From Pomphorhynchus laevis (Eukaryota > Acanthocephala > Palaeacanthocephala > Echinorhynchida > Pomphorhynchidae): DNA of 64,000 nucleotides. The position numbers were made by a program, and so were the translations under genes. The stretch lies in assembly GCA_012934845.2 (NCBI GenBank), contig WNNJ02001349.1, forward strand, positions 62,001-126,000, given 5' to 3'. Of the stretch, positions 55,673 to 64,000 are shown piece by piece; the stretch's first letter is position 1, and each line of letters begins with the position of its first letter. The notes beneath the pieces were generated by a model, which did not search any database, was not told where the DNA came from, and saw nothing but the letters and a program-made list of their open reading frames with translations.

Positions 55673-55963
55673 TCGCGTATCAGGATCCGTGTGGTAGTCC
55701 CAGCTTCAGAGATAATATTTGGATGAACCGGTTGTAGCACATGCTCTACTCCAACATCATGGCAGATTTTGGTTAACGTTTCGGCCGTAATATCTCGAAT
55801 TATGTTATGCTTAATCGTGGGGAGTCCCCCAGTTGGACAGGACAGTGCATGTCACATGCTCAATGTATCTCCATGAGCACACGGTAAAGCTGTCTGACGC
55901 CAACTGTTATATAGCACTGATATCGCGTCTCGAATCTCTCTGCAGCTCATGCGACTTTCTTTA

Positions 55964-56365
55964 TTAAAACGCGACTCTAACTTCAAGAGATAGCTTGTCT
56001 TGCAAAGTACTCAACTTTTCATTTACCTTGATACTTTCTTCATCTCTGAAAGATTTAAATATAGAATGTTCCTCTTCAAAACATTCTTCAGCACTTCTGC
56101 CTGTCAGAAATGGCTGACAAATTCTGAGTGACCTCGAGTATTCCAGTGCTGTGTCAATAGTAGGGTCGCGGATTCCGAGTCCGCCATCTCTCAATGGCAG
56201 TCCATAAATGACTTCCTCCTCTGATGAAGTTGACACTTTACCCAGTATTTTTGGAATCAGTTCTTTTTGAATTGCATCGCTTAATATCGTAAAGTGAGTT
56301 GGTGCCAGTGGACACGTACGCATCACATACAACCATCTGAATTGCAGGGCCTGTGTAAATGTCAA
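55964..56365 (-). pseudogene. E-element RT thumb/linker region
   Basis: 133 codons: FTQALQFRWLYVMRTCPLAP, FTILSDAIQKELIPKILGKV and PLRDGGLGIRDPTIDTALEY, then an acidic linker ending in the motif region before the H-x-x-x-C-P domain. Upstream RT pieces lie in another frame. Confidence 0.7.
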
Positions 56366-57225
56366 AATGCTACCTGTGCATCTATTTCTGCTATATTCGC
56401 TAGTTTCCTAACATCCGAAACCCACACCTTTACCTTTTCCTCAATCACATCAGCAACATAGTCATCTGTTCCAATCGGAGATCCCAGCACTTCAAATCCT
56501 GTACTTGTCACAATGACTCCTGTCCTTCGAATGCTAACAAGGCATCTTTTTTAATCGTTGGATGAACCAATAGCTTGCATTTTGAGGCATTTACCTGCAT
56601 TTGCTTGCATTTTGAGGCATTTAATAATAGACTTTGTTAAAAAAGCTGTACAACCGATAAATGGGAGACAGATAAGCAAATTAAAAACATATCAGAGATA
56701 TATATTGTCGACTACTGTTCTTCTAGTCTTCTACTACTTCATCAATGACAACAGGTCCGGGGGATCTGCGCTCCCAACCGATCTAACATGCCGCCTTCCG
56801 ACTGAACCACCCGGGTCTTTCACCCCCCCCCCGAAGAATCCAATCGGCGCGGACTATGCTGGGTAAACGAGAGACGAGGAGCTTAAGAAACCTTAGTCTT
56901 TGCTCAGTGGGACGTCCTCTCGAAAATAAGACTAATCTCAAGATAGCGTAAGTGGCCCAAAGGCGCACCTGGGTTTTCCCTTCCAATGACAGATGCTGAG
57001 CCTGTTTCAGGGCCCACCTAGCTTTCTTCGTGATAGTTTAAATCTATCCAGGTCAGCTTTCGCCTACCAGTTCACCAAAACGGTGAACCCCAGGTATTTT
57101 ACTCGACTTGCGAAGGTGGGAAGTGGTACAGAGGCAAATATGGAGGAGAGCGCAGAGAGTTCTAATCTCTTAAGTTTTTGCTTTGTCGCAGAGGTGCCAT
57201 GAAAGACAACCACCTGCGATTTGAC

Positions 57226-58044
57226 TTAGTTTAGAAAAAGATTGGATTTGGGAAGTTGGTCATTTAATCTTAAAAAGAAGCGGTTGATGTCGGAGACTAC
57301 GTCTTTGCACCTGTGCCCAGTAAACAGGGCTGTGGTGTCGTCAGCGTACACCACAAGACGTTCGCTTTTAAATATTTTGAATAAGTTAATTGAGGCAGCA
57401 AGAAATAAGATAGGAGAAAGTGGGGAACCTTTAGGCACACCCGTAATAGAGTAGAACTGAAGCGCATCAAGGTCGTCTTTATAGTAAAATCGCTTGGTAT
57501 ATAGCAGGATCTCCACTCTGTTCACAATTCTCGCAGGCAACCTGAGGGACCTGAGAGAAGATATCACAAAAGGAATCGAGATGCGCTCAAATGCAGCAGA
57601 AATGTCAAGGAAAACAGCAACGACTAGACGATGGATGTAATCCCGACAAAACTGCCCTACCTTATTTACTGCTGAATAGACCGAGCAACCTTTGATGAAC
57701 CCATGAAAACCTGGAGGGATCAAATTACGCCTACTTAAATGGTCGCGGATTTTACGCGCAAGCGCTTTTTTGTAAATATAAACGAGGGCATTTTGAATCA
57801 AAATGGGTCGCAGATCTTTAAGACATGAGCAGGATTTCTTCTTAGGAATAAAAACTCTCTTACTAATATTGATGCCTGCTACATCGGATGGGGAGACTAT
57901 AAGCATTGTGACGGCCACCTCTCTTCTCTGTTCGGCTGTCAAAAGTTGACAGACCCGAGAAGAAAGTGGAGCGACGGATTTGGAGGTGCCCGGAAGTGGA
58001 CCCCAAGAGTTGAGAATATCTGTAACAGATAGGTCCCTACTCAT
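57226..58044 (-). pseudogene. LINE C ORF2 reverse transcriptase
   Basis: 272 codons. VFIPKKKSCSCLKDLRPILI (finger), IPPGFHGFIKGCSVYSAVNK, VVAVFLDISAAFERISIPFV (first aspartate), ITGVPKGSPLSPILFLAASI, RLVVYADDTTALF (YADD intact), ends at LPKSNLFLN* before the SQVVVFH block, which continues in another frame. Other copies of this region: 36705-37526 and 60918-61454. Confidence 0.88.
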
Positions 58045-58277
58045 GAAGTTACCCCAAGGCGGGATTGGTTGAGGTGATTGCGTGGCTCCATAGTTGTGTA
58101 AGACTAGTGACTCTCTAAAACTTTAACAAGGCCTACATTACCAATCCAACCCAATGCCCTATCCTTCCAACAAACAAACTTCTCCTTTTTGAATATTTAC
58201 CAAAAGTAAGACTGAGAAGGGTTAAAGCGAGCAATGCTTGTCCTATCCCTACCAAGATGGAATCTATATCTAGCGCT

Positions 58278-59196
58278 CTAGTATTCATTCGAGATGGCCT
58301 GTCTGGCGGAAACAGAGAGATTACAGAGGTTAAGCAATTTCGCTAGGACCTTGAGTCTCGTCGGAGTGGGATTGTATATACGACCTTTATAGGTAGTCGA
58401 TAGAATCGCGGTAGCTTGCGAAAAGAGGTAGGTATTAAATTTGGTCAAACTCACATTTCCTATTCTGGGAAAGTGTTGGATAGCCGCTTGAAAGAAGGCC
58501 ACTTTGATCGAATCAAAGTGAAACCTCCTTCGAAGCAACATATCTTTCTCAATTCTTTAAGGAATTAGGTCATGAGAGGTTGACAATTGCTTATGCAACT
58601 GCTCCGTGTATAGGGGTTTTACCAACCACCTCGAGTGAAGCAGTAAAATGTCAAGGATAGAATTTGTAGATGTGTAATGAAAGGTAGAGGTCGATGATTT
58701 GTGAATAAGATAACCGTTTCTAGATCTGCGAAGTGCAGCGTTGATCCAACGACCAGTTCTGTCGTTGAAATCCCCAATTATCATGTCATAGCCGCTGTCA
58801 ATAATACTATCTAGGAGGTCACGGTTCTTGTGAATCTCCCCTGGACGGATGTAGACATTGGCAAGACTGAGGCGTTTACCATTCTTACAGAGTTAAACTA
58901 CTAAACAAGACATGGCTAGACACGAGTATTTAATAGAAGTGAAGACCTTAAATAGCAATTAACTAAGGTCAAGAGTTCTTGATATGAAGAGGAGTGAGGT
59001 GGGGTTATGTACGGAGTATAGTTGAAACAAATTTGCTTTAAATTAAATTGAGTAATGTCCTAGAGGAGACGGATATAAACCGCGTCTCCTAGAAGACTAT
59101 AACATCCGCATCTCTACCGAATAGAAGTCTAAGGGCAGAATCACCTCCCGAGTTCCACTGAAGGATATTCTGTAAAAAAGGCTCACGAGTACTCTG
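58278..59196 (-). pseudogene. LINE C ORF2 endonuclease, broken pieces
   Basis: 59196-59080: MQSTREPFLQNILQWNSGGD then ALRLLFGRDADVI (Asn motif; the glutamate motif reads *ETR after a stop). 58784-58557: MIIGDFNDRTGRWINAALRR (GDFN motif), FHYTSTNSILDILLLHS, and HKQLSTSHDLIP (final Ser-Asp-His replaced by SHD). 58541-58278: linker FHFDSIKVAFFQAAIQHFPR and KVLAKLLNLCNLSVSARQAI. The stretch between is degraded. Confidence 0.75.
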
Positions 59197-59568
59197 CATT
59201 GTGATGGATTAGTTGGATGGGGGATTGCCTACCTAGACTGAGCTAGGTTCAGGAAGGTTACTTTTGCCAGCACTAGCTTCACCAGGGGTAAGTACTTGCT
59301 CCTGGGCAATTTTATCTTCATTTCTCCGTTGTTCCTGCATTAGTTTTCCAATCTTGATGGGAGGGACGGCGTGAGCCGATGCCGCCTTTTGTTTGAAGCT
59401 TGAGCCGTCGAAATTGGCAATGTCTTGTTTGTGTATAAGTCCGAAAGAAGCTTAGAAATTAGTTCTTCCATTTGTTTATAAACGGGTGCGATGCGATCGT
59501 CCACAATCTTTAATAATTCAGTATCCTCATACGGGGAGAGGCAGCAGCGGAAAACGAAGTAGAAACAG

Positions 59569-60496
59569 TCATCGGCGATGGGCCTGAGTTGAAGAACTTT
59601 GCATTGTAGGTCTTAAACTACCACACTTTTTGCTCCACGCAGTATGGCTCCCCGCCACAGTTCTTTCAAAGAACTGTGGCGGGGATTTAAGTGATCCGAC
59701 ATCCCTGCGGGGTCTCGCAGGGATGACTAGCCTGAACTGATGAACAATTGGAAATACCACACTTCCCACAGGTTGGCGCCACACTGCAGCTGGATGCCCA
59801 GTGCCCCCATTTGTGACATCGGTTGCAGTGTGGAAACGTAAACTTGTCCCTGTCAATCAGTGTAAAATTTTAATTAAAACCCAAAAGGAGTTAAATCGAG
59901 AATTCGTTAGAATTTCCCCTTGATCCACCGAGGTGGAACAAAAGCCGATGGGAATAGGGATTCCTGATTTACTCACAATTGATCTGAAGTTAGAAATTTT
60001 GTATGTTTGCTGAAGACTCAAAACATCCGCTTCATATAGGTGACAGGGGAGGCCGGTAATCTTAACCGTCCTCAAGATAGGTTTCTCCACGATTTCACCT
60101 AGATAGCTCGGCATGGAAAAACTGGGCTTAATCGCTCGCCAAATCGGCCGATGTAAAAGAAACTTTTATTTACGTTTCAAAAAGCTTTACCGAGTGAAAG
60201 ATTACTCTCTTTGACAATCTCTCACTAAATTTTCTAAGGAATGTGTTGTAGAGAAAATGCCTTTCCATAGGCTTCTTTATATTTATAATTATTAAATTCT
60301 TTAGTTTGGGGATGGGAGGAAGTACCTCTCCATCCCCTAACACAGAAACGTCACCAACCTGCCTTTTGTATAGAATATCAGAATAAAATACCTTTAGATC
60401 AGAATTTCTACCAGAATCAGCATCCATTTTTGCACCATAATTGAGATTGATTGATGTACCGCTCATATTGTTAATTGCTATCACTTGAAACAACAC
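59569..60496 (-). pseudogene. LINE C ORF1, broken
   Basis: Pieces match the intact ORF1 at 62169-63074: LPPIPKLKNLIIINIKKPME against LPPIHKAKNLMIIKLIKPIE, then ILRTVKITGLPCHLYEADVL against ASLKVSNIPSLLETDDI, and a degraded CCHC region. Several frame changes. Confidence 0.8.
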
Positions 60497-60639
60497 GTTT
60501 AATAATAAGGGGTTTTCTTAAATAAATAATACAAAGGGTTCATCGTCAGAAACAGAGAAACAGAAAGCTACAAAAACAAGAAGAAAACGAATCGATATAA
60601 TGACACTGTTTCATCTTCTTACATGACTCACGGCCTCAG

Positions 60640-61430
60640 GTCCTGTGGGATCTAAGCCCTCCAGCAGAGCCAACACGCCGCTCTTCGACTGAACCACCCG
60701 TGGTCTTTCACCCCCACACCCCGAAGAGTTCAATCGAGGCGTACTATGCTGGGTAATCGAGAGACGAAGAGCTTGAGAAACCTTAGCCTTTGCTCTGGGG
60801 GACGTCTTCTAGAGAATAAGACTAATCCCGAGATAGCCCAAGTGTCTCAGAGGCGCACCTGAGTTTTCCCTTTCAATGGCAGATGCTGGGCCCGTTTCAG
60901 AGCCCATTTAACTCTCTTCAGGATACGTTTAAATCTATCCAGGTCTGCTTTCGCCGGCCGTTCACCGTAATTGTGAACCCCAGGTATTTTACTCGACTCG
61001 TGCAGACAGGGAGTGGTTGATTAGTCAAAATGTAGGAGAGCGCAGAGTGTGCTAATCTCTTAAGTTTTTGCTTTGTTGCAATGGCGTTATGAAAAACAAC
61101 CACCCGCGATTTAGCGTTGTTTAGAATAAGATTGGACTTAGGTAACTGGTCTTTTAATCTTAAAAAGAAACGGCTGATGTCCAAGACTACATCTTTGCAC
61201 CTGCGTCCAGAGAACAGGGCTTTGGTATCATCAGCGTATACCACTAGACGTTGTTCGCGTTTAAATATTTTAAAGAGTTCAATGGAAGCAGCAAGGAACA
61301 AAATAGGAGAAAGAGGGGATCCTTGGGAAACACCCGTAATATGGTAGAACTGACGCGCATCAGGGTCGTCTTCATGATATAATCGCTTAGTGTACAGCAG
61401 TATCTCCACCCTGATAACAATTCTCGCGAC
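60640..61430 (-). pseudogene. LINE C RT and 3' end (copy 3)
   Basis: Frame 61454-60918: useful from RIVIRVEILLYTKRLYHEDD, ITGVSQGSPLSPILFLAASI, RLVVYADDTKALFSGRRCKD, FHNAIATKQKLKRLAHSALS and RVKYLGFTITVNG. Then the 3' piece to about 60640. 5'-truncated; joined on its left to ORF1 of the next copy and on its right to a gypsy fossil. Confidence 0.82.
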
Positions 61431-61866
61431 AAAAGCATCCAGCGACAAAGTCATCTCGTAAGAAGATGTCTCTATGTTGATCCGCCGTTAAGGCCTTGAA
61501 ATCGATCTGTTTAGCCAAAGCTTTCAATGCCCTTATAAATTGCTCAATCGATTGTGTGAATTCTTGTCGTAGGCTATGTAGACGATGGTGGACACATATA
61601 TATCCGCTGTCTTTCACAAATATAGAAACAAGAGTAGCTATTGCATTTGTATGCAATATTGTATTAGCGTATATACATATATATGTATATAGAGTATATA
61701 CTCGATATATTGCATATCGAGTATACGCAATACTTCGGTCACTGAGTCGATCTAACGAAAAAGCCTCAAATCGTTTCAACCAATGACGACATACTGTTGA
61801 TGAGTCGTTGTGATCAGGCGTGAGGTCCAAAACTGATAGTTTGAACAACTTGTCCATTTCGTACAA
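61430..61866 (-). mobile_element. Ty3/gypsy gag fossil
   Basis: Short minus-strand fragment of a gypsy-type gag, recognisable by its C-terminal part with the spacing usual for gag of CsRn1-like or related Ty3/gypsy elements. Broken and isolated; no LTR, protease or pol seen next to it. It abuts LINE C RT sequence. Old. It includes a TATATACATATATATGTATA simple repeat around 61667-61690. Confidence 0.6.
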
Positions 61867-62168
61867 TGTATGATAAATTGAACTAATTGAAAACGACAGA
61901 AGTTAAATAGCTTTATCATACATCTCAAAGCAAAACAATTGTAGGAAACAAAGCATAGCTAGATTTAAAAAATCACCACATCATCTATAGTTTGTTTCTT
62001 AAATAGTCATCAAACTTTCAATGGGAAAAGTGATTGCACAGGTATACCAACTTAAAATTAAATATAAATATATTGATATTTAACAATTTGGAAACGGGGG
62101 CACATATATTATATACGTTATTTATAACTATCCAAACATTTTTATTGCTTATCTCCTTTAAATAGGTT
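61867..62168. other. AT-rich spacer
   Basis: No feature recognised. Confidence 0.4.
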
Positions 62169-63074
62169 CTAACCAATAAATTTTATATTCTTGTGGCCGC
62201 GTTTATATTCTTCTGACATTCTTGTGGCCGCGTTTGCCGCACTAGATGTAAGCACTCTTGTAGGCACTCTTGTAGGCACTCTTGTAGGCGTGCAGTGTCT
62301 GCTACAGTAATCCTTGAATGATTGGCATTTCCTAGCCCAGGCCGGATGTGCACCCCCACAGTTAGAACATGTGGGAGGAGAGTTGCACTTGCCGCCGTCC
62401 TGTTGGCAGTAAGCTCTACCACAAAAACCGCAATTTCTGACAGACGAACAGCTTGACTCCCAATGTCCCAATCTGTGGCATTTGTTGCAATGGGGGTATG
62501 TCTTGTCGTCCATACTCATGACCTCGAACGATAAATTATGCCCCATGAATGGATTGAAAGCTGAGTTGGCCAGAATTGAAGCGGTGTCGAGAGATGCCGA
62601 GACGAATGCGAAGGGGAGAGGAGTACCGTTTCTCCCGATCACTGTACGAAGATTGTAAACTTTGAACAACAATTCCAACTCTTGAATATCATCTGTTTCT
62701 AACAAGGATGGAATATTAGAAACTTTGAGTGAGGCCATGATAGGAAGACTTTTCAAAGAAGCCAAATTCGAAAGATTTTTCTGGAAAAGCGTTTCATACT
62801 CCACTGCTAAACCAGGAGTTGCGAAGAAGATTTTAATTTCGGATGCGTAATACCGTATAGAGTTGAATAACACACGGTTTTTGTAAGGAATTGTAAATTC
62901 ACGCAAAAACACGTTAAACAAATTTTGTCGTTCAATGGGTTTTATTAATTTTATAATCATTAGATTTTTTGCCTTGTGAATAGGGGGAAGCTCCCCAATC
63001 CCTTCGTTGGTGTTTGATAATAAATCACTAACCTTGAACGCTGTATTCGAAGAACAAACCTGTATATTGTCCAA
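62169..63074 (-). CDS. LINE C ORF1, intact (CCHC protein)
   Basis: 301 codons, uninterrupted. Start ATG at 63074. N-terminal half: LPPIHKAKNLMIIKLIKPIE, FNVFLREFTIPYKNRVLFNS (RNA-binding-like fold of LINE ORF1), then MASLKVSNIPSLLETDDIQE. C-terminal zinc knuckles C196-x2-C199-x4-H204-x4-C209, a C215-x2-C218 partial knuckle, and C236-x2-C239-x3-H243-x6-C250. The tail carries a three-fold PTRV repeat from a 12-bp tandem at 62247-62290. No ORF2 follows on this strand; the copy is truncated after ORF1. It could still make a nucleic-acid-binding protein. Confidence 0.82.
   Translation of the reverse strand: MDNIQVCSSNTAFKVSDLLSNTNEGIGELPPIHKAKNLMIIKLIKPIERQNLFNVFLREFTIPYKNRVLFNSIRYYASEIKIFFATPGLAVEYETLFQKNLSNLASLKSLPIMASLKVSNIPSLLETDDIQELELLFKVYNLRTVIGRNGTPLPFAFVSASLDTASILANSAFNPFMGHNLSFEVMSMDDKTYPHCNKCHRLGHWESSCSSVRNCGFCGRAYCQQDGGKCNSPPTCSNCGGAHPAWARKCQSFKDYCSRHCTPTRVPTRVPTRVLTSSAANAATRMSEEYKRGHKNIKFIG
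62247..62290. repeat. 12-bp tandem repeat (three copies) in LINE C ORF1
   Basis: GCACTCTTGTAG three times in a row, in frame with ORF1, giving PTRVPTRVPTRV. Confidence 0.85.
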
Positions 63075-63229
63075 GTTGAGATTTTTTTATTCCGTTTTGA
63101 GCATTATTGAGGGAGCTTTGATGCTCCGACACTTACACTGTTGTACATTTTTTTGCGGTATAGAATAAGTAGACCTGAAAGCCAGAATAATGTTTTTTTA
63201 CAATTAAGTAAAAATTAGGCTACAATTTT

Positions 63230-63362
63230 TCCTCAGACTCCTTCTCTCCATTATAATAGAACTTTCAATTTACTACTTGATGTTAACCCCGAATCAAAAG
63301 CGGATAATTTACAAGCTCGCATTGATGATGACGTTCTCAGCTTACGTGGCGTTTTGTCCCAG
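63230..63362 (+). pseudogene. LINE ORF1 C-terminal scrap
   Basis: Plus strand reads NPESKADNLQARIDDDVLSL then RGVLSQ, similar to LSSNPQSRLDDDIMHLRAVF of ORF1 at 49387-50727. A small piece of a finger-type LINE ORF1, ended by the D-type LINE that follows on the other strand. Confidence 0.55.
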
Positions 63363-63364
63363 CC

Positions 63365-64000
63365 TTTATTATTAATGTTTCAACAACACATAAAAGCATG
63401 ACTTAATTGGCTGGTTCACTGCAGAAAAAAAAGAAAATATAATAAAAGTATCACAAATACGGAAAAGCAGCTTTCCCCATGGCATCCTCCATCCGTAATT
63501 TCTTTTTGAATTCGTTGATATTGCTACTGCACACTGTTGACTCTCCAAGCCTATTCCACAGAGATACAACTCGCCGATCAAATTGGACAGCTCGTGATTT
63601 TCTTATCCTTTCACGTCGCAGGGTTAAACCATGGCCTCGGAGGATATTGGATGAGCGCAAATGAAGACAATCTCGAAGTGGATGATCCAAATCATTAAGA
63701 ATTTGCCAGACCATACTCATATCGATGTACCGGCGGGTCCACGTGACAGTCTCAAGTCTAAGTGCTTTTAATCGATCAGGGTACGACAAAAATTTCAGTT
63801 GCAGTGCTAGCTTGGTAGCTCTATGAAGTACCCTCTCTAAACTAATATGTTCTTTTGAATTTTGGAAATACACACACGGCGCAGCATATAGAAGACGGCT
63901 CAACACATGAGCAAAGATTAGCGGACGTAGGGCAAATTGATTGAGTGCAATGAAAGTGCGTCGAAGTTGACCGATTATCCCCAACGCATTTGAACAAGCA
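63365..64000 (-). mobile_element. LINE family D-like, 3' part, runs off the window
   Basis: Minus-strand frame 63984-63451 and its 3' region: RPLIFAHVLSRLLYAAPCVY, ERVLHRATKLALQLKFLSYP, RLETVTWTRRYIDMSMVWQI, NILRGHGLTLRRERIRKSRA. Clearly homologous to the D2 copies at 38.2 and 47.4 kb but only moderately similar, so a separate subfamily. The 3' end lacks a long TAA run (only AATAATAA). The 5' side continues beyond 64000. Confidence 0.82.

Larger units (their letters stand above)
55180..56535 (-). mobile_element. RT element family E, C-terminal part (restriction-like endonuclease type)
   Basis: Minus-strand pieces in correct order but broken. 56530-56390 reads GFEVLGSPIGTDDYVADVIE then KVKVWVSDVRKLANIA. 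56365-55964 reads FRWLYVMRTCPLAPTHFTIL and PLRDGGLGIRDPTIDTALEY. 55870-55680 reads HALSCPTGGLPTIKHNIIRD and ICHDVGVEHVLQPVHPN. 55690-55253 reads RLDVVVSGLFG, FLDICMFNTL, FFVPFIMSSVGGMGTQATAV. This matches the C-terminal half of a widespread invertebrate RT protein with an H-A-L-S-C-P-x-G-G motif and D...D-(I/V) steps that resemble a PD-(D/E)XK nuclease. Class name unsure. Several stops and frameshifts. Confidence 0.7.
56740..60530 (-). mobile_element. LINE family C, near full-length copy (about 3.8 kb)
   Basis: Minus strand, two ORFs. ORF1 pieces are at 60496-60170, 60114-59857 and 59856-59569. ORF2 starts at an ATG at 59196 (LQNILQWNSGGDSAL) with endonuclease pieces to 58557, a linker 58541-58278, RT 58044-57226 and the 3' piece 57230-56740. 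The 3' end has GAACCACCCGGGTCTTTCAC (plus-strand reading), as in the copy at 60640. About six or more breaks. Jockey/R1/I-group by layout (CCHC ORF1 plus APE/RT ORF2). Confidence 0.85.

Noticed and set aside
1-64000. tRNA, rRNA or spliceosomal RNA genes
   Set aside because: I saw no cloverleaf with A and B boxes, no rRNA core and no snRNA signature. A tRNA or snRNA search program could still find diverged ones.

Overview
This 64 kb window comes from a nuclear genome of an invertebrate animal. It is strongly AT-rich, with low-complexity A/T stretches. It contains a spliced DnaJ/cysteine-string-protein gene with a 48-bp intron, and is otherwise dominated by transposable elements: non-LTR LINEs of several families, a Penelope-like element, Ty3/gypsy remains, palindromes and tandem repeats. 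The very short intron and high A+T would suit a nematode or another compact-intron invertebrate, but the sequence alone does not settle the taxon. Splice sites, LINE polyproteins and the lack of operons rule out a bacterial or viral source.

Layout. 1-9.3 kb: AT-rich DNA packed with copies of one dispersed repeat family (called R here). R has two conserved blocks and carries fragments of an unclassified reverse transcriptase. A 186-bp near-perfect palindrome and two exon-like stretches (5617-5749 +, 9305-9520 +) lie here. 9.7-11.1 kb: 5'-inverted copy of LINE family A. 11.27-11.84 kb: minisatellite. 13.5-19.0 kb: minus-strand cysteine string protein gene (four exons), with a degraded Penelope-like element in its second intron. 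19.4-25.2 kb: more R repeats, a 364-bp tandem repeat and palindromes. 26.06-29.24 kb: an almost complete RTE-like LINE bounded by a perfect 18-bp target-site duplication. 29.56-29.70 kb: a GC-rich fragment encoding an Hsp90 C-terminus.

31-64 kb is a pile of nested LINE copies: family A (serine-rich ORF2, CX4C...CX2C ORF1), family C (CCHC-knuckle ORF1, ORF2 with endonuclease and RT), family D (CR1/Jockey group, ending in TAA repeats), and family E (RT element with a likely restriction-like endonuclease C-terminus). A broken Ty3/gypsy segment adjoins a LINE A 5' half at about 33.24 kb, and a second gypsy gag fossil lies at 61.4-61.9 kb. Several copies show 5' inversions, internal deletions and chimaeric joins.

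How it fits together. The supported host coding sequence is the cysteine string protein gene, plus unidentified exon candidates. Everything else is selfish DNA in different stages of decay. The freshest insertion is the RTE-like LINE (intact target-site duplication, one stop and one frameshift seen). The most unusual item is family R: a dispersed, apparently structured repeat linked to an unfamiliar RT.
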